6,189 nucleotides of DNA from JBDTNL01 sp039933785. Its GTDB lineage: Bacteria; Acidobacteriota; Thermoanaerobaculia; Multivoradales; JAGPDF01. The stretch spans positions 1-6,189 of the forward strand of contig JBDTNL010000128.1 of assembly GCA_039933785.1 (NCBI GenBank). Direction: 5' to 3'. A program made the translations under genes and the position numbers. Positions 1 to 6,112 of this stretch are shown here, piece after piece. The notes beneath the pieces were generated by a model that did no database searches, was not told the origin of the DNA, and saw only the letters and a program-made list of their open reading frames with translations. The first letter of the stretch is position 1. Each line of letters opens with the position of its first letter.

Positions 1-103
1 GCCACCTTCCGTGCGTCGACTGCCCACTCACGCGGCGTCTCGGCCCAGACGTACGCCGTCGCGGCGTTGAAGCCGAGGATCCTGCCGTGCCGAGAACCAT
101 GGC
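1..103 (-). CDS. Possible partial gene at left edge, weakly amidohydrolase-like
   Basis: A minus-strand frame is open from about position 215 to the window edge. Its last part reads GRILGFNAATAYVWAE followed by TPREWAVDARKV. The ILGxNAA pattern resembles the short motif near the C terminus of TIM-barrel amidohydrolases (Amidohydro_2 type). Codons in this part end almost always in G or C, but the plus-strand frame shares those third positions, so base composition does not decide the strand. No start codon with a ribosome site is visible, and the sequence upstream of about position 103 looks less coding-like. If real, the gene continues beyond the window and its N-terminal part is missing or degraded. 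The open plus-strand frame here looks less protein-like. This is a weak call. Confidence 0.2.
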
Positions 104-241
104 TCTGGTCTGGGATAGGATCGCTGTATCTCAGGGCCAACAGCGCGACCCAAAAACGGTCCCATCCAGTCGGAGGACGAGGGCGAATCCCTGGTCTCGC
201 GCATCTTTGCCAGGCCTATCGCAGGCAGCCACTTCGACGTC

Positions 242-1288
242 GTGGTCGTCGGCTGCGGGCAGGCTGCGCTGGCGATCGGCTACTACCTTGCCAAGCAGGG
301 TCGGACCTTCCTGATCCTCGAGCGCGAGCAGGAGATCGCACCGATGTGGCGCGACCGCTGGGACTCGCTCACTCTGTTCACGCCGCGGCGCTACGACAGT
401 CTTCCGGGACTCGAATTCCCCGGCGATCCGGAGGGCTACCCGACGAGAGCGGAGGTCTTGGCGTACCTCCAGGGGTATGCCGCCAAGTTCGACCTGCCGG
501 TCCGTCTAGGCACCGCCGCCAAGAGCCTGACACGTGGCCAAGACTCGTTCGTGGTCGAAATAGAGGGCGGTCGCCTCACCGCCGCGCAAGTCGTCATCGC
601 CACTGGACCGTTCCAGGCGCCCCGCATCCCGGCTTTCGCCAGCGACCTGTCGGCCGACGTCGCGCAGGTTCACAGCTCGGGTTACCGACGCCCGTCGGAC
701 CTGCCCGCCGGCCGAACGCTCGTCGTCGGCGGTGGCAACAGCGGCTATCAGATCGCGCTGGAGCTCGCTGCCAGTCGCGAGGCCCACCTCTCACTTGGGA
801 CGCGCCAGGCGGCGCTGCCGCAACGCTTGTTCGGCCGTGACCTGTTCTGGTGGCTCACCAAGACCCGCCTGATCCACAAATCCGTCGCGACTCGGATCGG
901 GAAACGCATGAGCCAGAAGGAGCTGCTGGTGGGACCGCTGCCGCGCCGCGCGAAGCGGCTCGGCGTCATCTCGCACGGCCGCGCGATCGGGGCGACGAGG
1001 CGGAGTGTTGCTTTCGAGGACGGTAGCTCCATCGCGGTCGATGGCGTCGTCTGGGCTAGCGGCTTCCGCAGCGAATACGGCTGGATCGATCTGCCCATCA
1101 CCGACGACCGCGGGCGGGTCAGGCACACCAGGGGCGTCACCGAGATCCCAGGCCTCTACATGCTCGGGATGCAATGGCAGTACACCCGGGGCTCAGCGCT
1201 GCTCGGCTTCGTCAGGGATGACGCCGCATATATCGCCGAGCAGATTGCCGCGCGTGCGGGCGCGGCAATCGCGCAGACTGTGGCCTGA
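242..1288 (+). CDS. Flavin-binding monooxygenase / NAD(P)-FAD oxidoreductase (CzcO/ArsO-like)
   Basis: Predicted cytoplasmic flavoprotein using FAD and NAD(P)H (COG2072-like group). Counting from GTG 242, residues 4-9 carry the FAD Rossmann loop GCGQAA, with the acidic end of strand 2 in FLILERE. An ATG motif lies at 120-122 (VIATGPF). HSSGY at 144-148 resembles the HSxxY/F part of the flavin monooxygenase fingerprint. The second dinucleotide loop GGGNSG is at 163-168 and WASGF at 271-275. The end, with IPGLYMLG and WQYTRGSALLGFV, is typical of this family. The length of 348 aa is normal. The start is uncertain: GTG 242 is the only ATG/GTG/TTG in the open frame (open from 119), but it cuts into the first beta strand, because the upstream codons read HFDV directly before it. 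CTG 191, with GAGGG seven bases before, is one alternative. The gene ends 44 bp before the multicopper oxidase. Related enzymes occur in ars operons (ArsO); the substrate here is unknown. Confidence 0.85.
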   Translation: MVVGCGQAALAIGYYLAKQGRTFLILEREQEIAPMWRDRWDSLTLFTPRRYDSLPGLEFPGDPEGYPTRAEVLAYLQGYAAKFDLPVRLGTAAKSLTRGQDSFVVEIEGGRLTAAQVVIATGPFQAPRIPAFASDLSADVAQVHSSGYRRPSDLPAGRTLVVGGGNSGYQIALELAASREAHLSLGTRQAALPQRLFGRDLFWWLTKTRLIHKSVATRIGKRMSQKELLVGPLPRRAKRLGVISHGRAIGATRRSVAFEDGSSIAVDGVVWASGFRSEYGWIDLPITDDRGRVRHTRGVTEIPGLYMLGMQWQYTRGSALLGFVRDDAAYIAEQIAARAGAAIAQTVA

Positions 1289-1320
1289 CCGCTTTGCGTC
1301 CGACTCGATCACCTCAGCCC

Positions 1321-1326
1321 AAGGAG
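1321..1326 (+). promoter_or_regulatory. Ribosome binding site of the multicopper oxidase
   Basis: AAGGAG lies six bases before ATG 1333. It selects this ATG over the in-frame TTG at 1294, which has no such site and would add 13 residues. Confidence 0.75.
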
Positions 1327-1332
1327 ACTTCA

Positions 1333-3105
1333 ATGCCGGTCGATACCGAGCCCGCCTCACCCAACGCCGAGGCCTTCCCGACCGACCCCACTGGCCTCCC
1401 GCAGAGCCGGCCGACGGCAGTGGTCGAGCTCGCCGATGGCGAGCGCTTCGAGCTGAGCATCGAGCCCGTCGCCACCCAGATTGGCGAGCACACAGTTCGT
1501 ATGCTCGGCTACAACGGCTCCGTCCCAGGTCCGACGTTGCGCGTGCCGGAGGGTGGCGAGATCCGCGTCAAGGTCACCAACCGCGGCGACCTCGACGCCA
1601 CCGTGCACTGGCACGGGCTGCGGCTCGACAACGCCCACGACGGCACCCATGAGACGCAGAAGCCAATGGCCATCGGCGAGAGCTTCGAGTACCGCGTGCT
1701 TTGCCCCGACCCTGGGGTCTACTGGTATCACCCACACATTCGCGAGGACTACGGGCAGGAGCTCGGGCTCTACGGAAACATCATCGTGGTGCCCCGCGAT
1801 CCCGCCTATTGGGCGCCGGCCAACCGCGAGCTGGCGATCACTCTGGACGACATCCTGATCGAGGACGGCAAGATCGCAGCGTTCCTCCGGGACGATACGA
1901 CCCACGCCGCCATGGGCCGCTTCGGCAACGTGATGCTGGCTGCCGGCAAGACCAACCTGGCGCTGAGCGCAAAGCGTGGCGACGTCGTCCGCCTCTACCT
2001 CACCGGTACCGCCAACACCCGCGTCTTCAACGTTGGTTTTGACGGCGCTCGCATGAAGCTGGTGGGCGGTGACAGCGGTCGCTGCGAGCAGGAGCGGTTC
2101 ATCGATTCCGTGATCCTCGCACCGTCCGAGCGCGCAGTCGTGGACGTGCTCTTCGACCGCGACGGCACGGCACTGCTGGAGCACCGCACACCGGACACCA
2201 CCTATTCATTGGCGACTGTCGTGGTTGGCGGCGAGACCGACGATCTGACGCCGCAGCTGGCCTTCGAACGACTGCGCACGAGCCCGGAGCTCGCGGAGCT
2301 GCGTGAGCGCATCGCGCCGCGGCGCGGCGCCGCAGCCGACAAGAGTCTCGCCTTCGTCGCCGAGATGGACTTCGCACCGCCCGAGGGTCCCCTGGTTTAC
2401 GTTTGTCCGATGCATCCGCTGGTCGTGAGGGAGGAGCCCGGCAGCTGCCCCCAGTGCGGTATGAAGCTCATGCCGGAAGGCGCGCCGGTCGCGTACACGT
2501 GCCCGATGCATCCAGAGGTCGTTTCCGAGCAGCAGGGCAAGTGTCCTCAGTGCGGCATGAAGCTGATGCCGGCATCGATGGCAGCGGGTGGTGGCTCCCA
2601 CCACCACGGCCATGATGAGCCCATGGAACACCACGGACACTCGGGGCACGACGAGCATGCGCATGACGCCGGTTCCTCGCACGGTCGCGCCCATGGTGAC
2701 GGCATCGAGTGGGAAGACGACATGGTGGAGGTGAATCGCACCACGACGCCGGCCAATATCCGCTGGAAACTGGTCGACCGTCAGAGCGGCGCCGAGAATC
2801 GGAAGATCAGCTGGGAGTTCCGCGTCGGGGACTGGGTGAAGATCGAGCTCGTCAACGAGATGGACTCGGACCACCCGATGCACCACCCCTTCCACGTGCA
2901 CGGCGCAGGCCGATTCGTGGTCCTCGACCGGGACGGGATCGAGGAGGACAACCTGATGTGGAAGGACACAGTCCTGGTCTCCAGGGGCCAGCGAGTGAAC
3001 ATCCTCCTGCAGGTCACCAACCCCGGGCGCTGGATGGCGCACTGCCACATCGCCGAACACCATGAGAGCGGAATGATGTTCACCTTCGATGTCGTTGCGA
3101 GCTGA
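1333..3105 (+). CDS. Multicopper oxidase with two inserted heavy-metal-binding domains and a His-rich linker
   Basis: Three-cupredoxin multicopper oxidase, 590 aa from ATG 1333. All four copper motifs are present: HWHG at 92-95, WYHPH with H133 and H135, HPFHVHG with H518, H521 and H523, and HCHIAEHHESGM at 570-581 (type 1 ligands C571 and H576, axial M581). Such enzymes oxidise a substrate, for example Cu(I) or phenolics, and reduce O2 to water. Cupredoxin domains lie at roughly 25-150, 165-320 and 458-590. Between domains 2 and 3 are two tandem heavy-metal-binding domains of the YxCPMHP...CPxCGMxL type (about 356-383 and 388-415; Cys 358, 372, 375 and 390, 404, 407). A linker at 423-454 has 12 His in 32 residues. 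No Sec or Tat signal is visible at the N terminus, which is acidic and polar, although most metal-resistance multicopper oxidases are exported. It is probably co-transcribed with its neighbours. The catalytic class is secure; the physiological substrate (copper, arsenite or other) is not. Confidence 0.93.
   Translation: MPVDTEPASPNAEAFPTDPTGLPQSRPTAVVELADGERFELSIEPVATQIGEHTVRMLGYNGSVPGPTLRVPEGGEIRVKVTNRGDLDATVHWHGLRLDNAHDGTHETQKPMAIGESFEYRVLCPDPGVYWYHPHIREDYGQELGLYGNIIVVPRDPAYWAPANRELAITLDDILIEDGKIAAFLRDDTTHAAMGRFGNVMLAAGKTNLALSAKRGDVVRLYLTGTANTRVFNVGFDGARMKLVGGDSGRCEQERFIDSVILAPSERAVVDVLFDRDGTALLEHRTPDTTYSLATVVVGGETDDLTPQLAFERLRTSPELAELRERIAPRRGAAADKSLAFVAEMDFAPPEGPLVYVCPMHPLVVREEPGSCPQCGMKLMPEGAPVAYTCPMHPEVVSEQQGKCPQCGMKLMPASMAAGGGSHHHGHDEPMEHHGHSGHDEHAHDAGSSHGRAHGDGIEWEDDMVEVNRTTTPANIRWKLVDRQSGAENRKISWEFRVGDWVKIELVNEMDSDHPMHHPFHVHGAGRFVVLDRDGIEEDNLMWKDTVLVSRGQRVNILLQVTNPGRWMAHCHIAEHHESGMMFTFDVVAS
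2398..2577 (+). repeat. Internal tandem duplication encoding the two metal-binding domains
   Basis: Two copies of a module of about 84 bases (2398-2481 and 2494-2577) lie 96 bases apart inside the multicopper oxidase. Both encode YxCPMHPxVV followed by CPQCGMKLMP. The copies have diverged at silent sites and in the middle segment, so this looks like an old in-frame domain duplication. Confidence 0.8.
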
Positions 3106-3106
3106 G

Positions 3107-3544
3107 ATGAGCTCGCCGCCAAACCGTTCCGCGCCGGCGAGCGTCAGCGCCCCAGCATTGTGGGGCCTCGTGGTGGGTGCAGGTCAGGCGCTTACACCGT
3201 TCGCGTTCTGGTGGCTCGGCAATGCGACGGTTCTTGCGCTCGGCTTGGTCGCCATTGCATTCGTCTACGTTGGCTTCGCCGTTGCCGACGGACGGCCCAG
3301 CGTCATTGCGGTCGAAACCGGCGTCGCGACCGCATTCGTCATCGTCGGTGCGGCTGCCGTCACCGGCTCGCCATGGCTGCTGGTCATTGGACTGGCCGGC
3401 CATGGCTTCAAGGACCTCTGGCAGCATCGGACTCACTTCGTCGCCAACACCCGTTGGTGGCCACCCTTCTGCATGGTCGTCGATTGGGTCGTTGCAACGG
3501 TGATTGCGGTCGAGATTCTCGCGGGGATCAAATTCCATCCGTGA
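3107..3544 (+). CDS. Small integral membrane protein, unknown function
   Basis: Hydrophobic protein of 145 aa from ATG 3107, or 151 aa from ATG 3089, which overlaps the oxidase end by 17 bp. ATG 3107 is preferred because it follows the oxidase TGA (3103-3105) by one base, suggesting translational coupling. Neither start has a strong ribosome site. Numbered from ATG 3089, hydrophobic segments lie at about 23-41, 46-66, 71-92, 95-107 and 126-145, giving four or five membrane spans. The most distinctive part is a polar stretch, HGFKDLWQHR (105-114), followed by HFVANTRWWPPFC (116-128) and VDW. This could be a conserved loop at the membrane surface with His and Cys residues able to bind metal or interact with a partner. 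I recognise the general type as an uncharacterised bacterial membrane protein but not a named family. Its position suggests a role linked to the multicopper oxidase. Confidence 0.75.
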   Translation: MSSPPNRSAPASVSAPALWGLVVGAGQALTPFAFWWLGNATVLALGLVAIAFVYVGFAVADGRPSVIAVETGVATAFVIVGAAAVTGSPWLLVIGLAGHGFKDLWQHRTHFVANTRWWPPFCMVVDWVVATVIAVEILAGIKFHP

Positions 3545-3545
3545 C

Positions 3546-3572
3546 GGAGCGCCACGGTCTCGGTGGCGTTCC
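3546..3572 (+). terminator. Hairpin after the plus-strand operon, possible terminator
   Basis: A ten-base-pair stem (3546-3555 with 3563-3572, one G-T wobble) encloses a seven-base loop, starting two bases after the membrane-protein stop codon. No T-run follows, so intrinsic termination would be atypical; RNA 3'-end protection is another possibility. Confidence 0.4.
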
Positions 3573-3739
3573 TCGGCGGGTCACTGCTCGTCGCCGCTCT
3601 CGCGCAGGTCGTCTACGCCTTCAGCTCGGACACGGCAGGCAGCTTCTTCTCGAAGCTCCTCCTCGGTGGGCTGCAGATCAGCGGTTCGCGAAAGCGCGTC
3701 GCGACACATGTGAAGGCAGCCAGGGCCATGGCTGTGGGC
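3573..3739. other. Gene-poor stretch between the convergent groups
   Basis: No convincing gene was seen. A plus frame from GTG 3563 begins with a hydrophobic run, but its start lies inside the hairpin, it has no ribosome site, and it runs on antisense through acr3. A minus frame at 3709-3581 encodes only 42 acidic residues. The stretch probably holds degraded sequence that once followed the arsD start. Confidence 0.4.
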
Positions 3740-3825
3740 CTAGGCGAGGTTCGCACCGAATCGCGCCAGAGCGGCTCCGGCTCCGGCCCGCAGCACATCG
3801 GAGGATCGAAGACCTGCAGTTTCGC
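3740..3825 (-). pseudogene. arsD: Decayed 5' fragment of arsD (arsenic metallochaperone)
   Basis: Directly after the acr3 stop, the minus strand encodes KLQVFDPPMCC, the characteristic start of ArsD, which carries As(III) to the ArsA ATPase. Intact ArsD continues with STGVCG and a third arsenic-binding cysteine; here the reading goes straight to GPEPEP, consistent with an in-frame loss of five codons. One base later in register, another frame reads ALARFGANLA, matching the following ArsD segment (DPALARFAADL-like), then TAG where a Trp is usual. The damage is therefore a 15-base deletion, a one-base deletion and an amber codon. Similarity stops after that. No start codon remains before the Lys. 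The order arsR-arsC-acr3-arsD is plausible for an ancestral operon that also had arsA. The family assignment rests on motif recall, not a database search. Confidence 0.65.
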
Positions 3826-3836
3826 CTTTTGCCGCT

Positions 3837-4964
3837 CTAGTTCTCGGCCGCCGCGAGGGCTGGGTCGTCCGCCTTCTTCACGCCGCCGTAAAAGCGGCGC
3901 TGGAAATAGAGACTCACGTGGACCAAGCCGATCAGCACGGGCACTTCGACCAGCGGTCCGACAACGGTCGCGAAGGCGATGGGTGACGAAATGCCGAACA
4001 CCGCGATGGCCACTGCGATCGCCAGCTCGAAGTTGTTGCCCGTCGCCGTGAACGCCAGCGTCGCGGCGCGAGGGTAGTCGGCGCCTACTTTCCAGGCCAT
4101 GAAGAAGCTGAGCAGGAACATGATGGCGAAGTACGCCGCGAGCGGGATCGCGATCCACAGCACGTCGAGCGGCTGCGCGATGATCCGCTCGCCCTGGGTC
4201 GAGAACATCACCACGATGGTGAACAGCAGCGCCACGAGCGTAATGGGGGAGATCCTCGGCACGAACTCGCGGTCGTACCAGGCTGCACCCTTCAGCGGCA
4301 CGAGGATCACGCGGCTGAGGATGCCGGCGCCGAACGGGATGCCGAGGTAGATCATGACGCTGGCGAAGATCTCGCCGATCGTCACCGGCACGACGGCGCC
4401 TTTCATACCGAAGAGCGGCGGCAGGACGGTGATGAACACCCAGGCGTAGACGCCGAAGGTGACGATTTGGAAGACGCTGTTGAGGGCGACGAGGCCGGCC
4501 GCATACTCACTGCTGCCCCGGGCGAGCTGGTTCCAGACCAGCACCATGGCGATGCAGCGGGCGATGCCGACGAGGATCAGCCCCACCATGTAGTCGCCCC
4601 ATTGCGAGGATGGGCCGAACAGCGCCGGCGCGACGAAACCGAAAAAGCCGATGGCCAGGCTGAACATCAGGATCGGGCCGACGACCCAGTTCTGCAGCAG
4701 CGACAGGCCGAGAATCTTCCGGTCGGCAAACACCTTCGGCATGAGCTCGTACTTCACCTTGGCGAGTGGCGGGTACATCATGAGGATCAGGCCGGCGCCG
4801 ATCAGCAAGTTTGTGTGCTCGCCGACGGTCAACGCGGCGTTGAACCGCTGGATCGAGGCCTGAAACATGAACCCCGCGCCAACGCCTACGCCCATGGCAA
4901 GGAAGATCCAGACCGTGAGGTAGCGGTCGAGCAGCGACATCTTCTTGAAGACGCTCGGTTCCAT
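3837..4964 (-). CDS. acr3: Arsenite efflux transporter, Acr3 family
   Basis: Inner-membrane permease exporting As(III), and in some members Sb(III), driven by the membrane potential or proton gradient. From ATG 4964 it is 375 aa, within the normal range of bacterial Acr3 (about 340-400), with about ten hydrophobic segments starting near residue 15 (YLTVWIFLAMGVGVGAG). The conserved cysteine lies in GIARCIAMVLVWNQLA (C137), and the second signature ATGNNFELA spans 307-315 with E313. To my recollection these correspond to C129 and E305, which are essential in the Corynebacterium glutamicum protein; the constant offset supports this. ATG 4964 is chosen because it follows the arsC TGA (4968-4966) by a single base and precedes MSLLDRYLT, a typical family start. 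The upstream in-frame extension to 5048 is the arsC region read in another frame. Expression is probably coupled to arsC and controlled by ArsR. Confidence 0.95.
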   Translation of the reverse strand: MEPSVFKKMSLLDRYLTVWIFLAMGVGVGAGFMFQASIQRFNAALTVGEHTNLLIGAGLILMMYPPLAKVKYELMPKVFADRKILGLSLLQNWVVGPILMFSLAIGFFGFVAPALFGPSSQWGDYMVGLILVGIARCIAMVLVWNQLARGSSEYAAGLVALNSVFQIVTFGVYAWVFITVLPPLFGMKGAVVPVTIGEIFASVMIYLGIPFGAGILSRVILVPLKGAAWYDREFVPRISPITLVALLFTIVVMFSTQGERIIAQPLDVLWIAIPLAAYFAIMFLLSFFMAWKVGADYPRAATLAFTATGNNFELAIAVAIAVFGISSPIAFATVVGPLVEVPVLIGLVHVSLYFQRRFYGGVKKADDPALAAAEN

Positions 4965-4965
4965 A

Positions 4966-5371
4966 TCAGGCGCCTGACAGCCACTCCGCGATGCGCCGGC
5001 CGAGCTCGTCGCGGACCGACCGGAAGCGCTCGAGGCTCGCGTCGTCACTCTCGGTGTGGCCGGCGGGATCGGGCAGCGGCCAGTGCAGCCGACGCGCCGT
5101 GCCGAGGTATACCGGGCAGACCTCTTCGACGCAGAGGGTGATCACGATCTCGACCGTTGCGCGATCGATCTCGTCGACCGATTTCGAGCGGCTGCTCGAG
5201 ATGTCGATGCCGATCTCACCCAGCGCCTGCACCGCGAGTGGGTTGACGCGCGATGGCGCGGATCCAGCGCTCTGGATCGGCAGCCGGTCGCCAGCCAGCG
5301 CGCGCGATCCCTTCCGCCATCTGGCTGCGCGCGGAGTTGGCGACGCAGAGGAAGAGGACGCCCCGCGTCAT
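4966..5371 (-). pseudogene. arsC: Arsenate reductase ArsC (low-molecular-weight phosphatase fold), frameshifted
   Basis: Cytoplasmic reductase converting As(V) to As(III) for Acr3. From ATG 5371 the reading gives MTRGVLFLCVANSARSQMAEGIAR, with the P-loop CX5RS (C9, R15). In this frame it then runs into unrelated sequence and stops at 5216 (51 aa). A second frame continues the family sequence: LAGDRLPIQSAGSAPSRVNP, ALGEIGIDISSSRSKS, ITLCVEEVCPVYLG (redox cysteines) and HWPLPDPAG, ending at the TGA at 4968-4966. The frames join at a GC-dinucleotide run (5298-5306). Adding one GC pair gives ...GIARALAGDR... and an uninterrupted protein of about 135 aa, a normal length. The break is therefore a two-base slippage mutation or a sequencing/assembly error. 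GTG 5232 could start a fragment lacking the P-loop, which would be inactive. The start at 5371 is set by AGGAG seven bases before. The gene lies 49 bp after arsR. Confidence 0.88.
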
Positions 5372-5378
5372 GAAGCGA

Positions 5379-5383
5379 CTCCT
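5379..5383 (-). promoter_or_regulatory. Ribosome binding site of arsC
   Basis: AGGAG, read on the minus strand, lies seven bases before ATG 5371. It favours this start over the in-frame ATG at 5401, whose only purine-rich site is directly adjacent to it. Confidence 0.7.
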
Positions 5384-5420
5384 GCGGCCTTCACCAACCA
5401 TTCCTCGCGGGGTTTCAAAT

Positions 5421-5885
5421 TCATGCCGGTCTCCTCTTCAGCGCATTTCCCGAGCGACGGTTGTGCGGCGTTTGGGTCGAACGGACTCGCACTCCCACCG
5501 CCTCGAGGTCGAGGTCGGCGGCACACAGGGTCGCGACCGGCACCCGGCGCAAGCGCGCGACGACGTTGCGGTCAGACTTCACCGTCGAATCGGCTGCCAA
5601 CATCCCGAGAAGGGGCGCAAGCAGCGCCGCGCCGGCTCCGTCCTCTCGCAAGCGGTAGAAGACCAGCTTGCCCTCCTTGCGTTCGACGACCAGGCCGCCC
5701 CGAGACAGCACCGAGAGGTGCTGCGACACGGTCGACGGCGCGAGTGCGAGGACGGCGGTCATCTGACAGACGCACAGCTCGCCGCCCGCGAGCATCGCCA
5801 GCAGTCGCAGGCGTCCCGGATGCGCGAGGCCCTTGGCCATTTCGACGAGGTCGTCCAGGTCGGTATCGGGTCGTCGCTTCGTCAT
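5421..5885 (-). CDS. arsR: ArsR-family arsenite-responsive repressor
   Basis: Winged-helix repressor of 154 aa that would leave DNA on binding As(III) or Sb(III). The metal site is GELCVCQM, with C38 and C40 matching the ELCVCDL motif of helix 3 in classical ArsR proteins. The recognition helix follows in APSTVSQHLSVLSRGGLV (about 49-66), then the wing VERKEGKLVFYRL (67-79). The C-terminal part after about residue 95 is longer than in the ~117-residue plasmid type. It contains a further cysteine (C121) and ends in a basic tail, and I see no recognised domain in it. The start at 5885 is chosen because the HTH core begins shortly after it and because a TATAAT lies seven bases upstream. The longer open frame extending to 6149 runs through the tRNA and is not a protein. 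First gene of the minus-strand ars operon and presumably autoregulated. Confidence 0.93.
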   Translation of the reverse strand: MTKRRPDTDLDDLVEMAKGLAHPGRLRLLAMLAGGELCVCQMTAVLALAPSTVSQHLSVLSRGGLVVERKEGKLVFYRLREDGAGAALLAPLLGMLAADSTVKSDRNVVARLRRVPVATLCAADLDLEAVGVRVRSTQTPHNRRSGNALKRRPA

Positions 5886-5898
5886 ATTACGAATTATA
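5883..5898 (-). promoter_or_regulatory. Leaderless arsR promoter (-10 box) and probable operator
   Basis: Read on the minus strand, a perfect TATAAT (5898-5893) is followed by TCGTAAT and then the arsR ATG (5885-5883). The distance puts transcription start at or next to the A of ATG, so the mRNA would have no leader, and no ribosome site is present. No -35 box is recognisable at the usual spacing. The AT-rich patch contains the short inverted repeat ATT-CGT-AAT and stands out from the GC-rich surroundings, as expected for an ArsR operator over the promoter. The operator assignment is inference. Confidence 0.6.
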
Positions 5899-6112
5899 GT
5901 CAGAAGATTCGGCCGGGCGCCGCCCGAACGGGTGGGCGTTACCGTGGTTGGTTCAGCTCGGATAGGCGTCGAGAGTCGCGCGAATTCGTGTCCTGCCACC
6001 CGCGGACAGGCCCGACATCCGCCGGGCGGCACAGCTCGGCGATGGAGAGTGCCTCTCGCTCGAAGGCGCGGACGCCAGAGTCGCCGGAGGACTTCCCGGC
6101 AGGTGAGTGGAA
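5899..6112. other. Gene-free spacer between tRNA-Ala and arsR
   Basis: No credible gene was seen. A small GC hairpin (5914-5918 with 5922-5926) lies just upstream of the arsR -10 box, where a -35 element would be expected. No repeat of the tRNA 3' end was noticed. Confidence 0.4.

Noticed and set aside
67..840. Plus-strand open frame overlapping the monooxygenase start
   Set aside because: Extremely Arg/Gly/Pro-rich without motifs, while the overlapping frame has full flavoprotein signatures.
2206..3063. Long minus-strand open frame antisense to the multicopper oxidase
   Set aside because: A shadow of the oxidase frame; the His- and Val-rich composition mirrors its codons and no family motif is present.
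3581..3709. Minus-strand 42-residue acidic reading frame starting MCRDALSRTADL
   Set aside because: Short, without a ribosome site or recognised motif, and located in apparently degraded sequence behind the arsD remnant.
3563..4051. Plus-strand frame from GTG 3563 with a hydrophobic N-terminal run
   Set aside because: The start lies in the hairpin arm after the membrane-protein gene, no ribosome site precedes it, and the frame continues as basic, low-complexity sequence antisense to acr3.
4467..5141. Long plus-strand open frame across acr3 and arsC
   Set aside because: It is antisense to genes with clear family motifs and has the Arg/Asp/His-rich composition of a GC-rich shadow frame.
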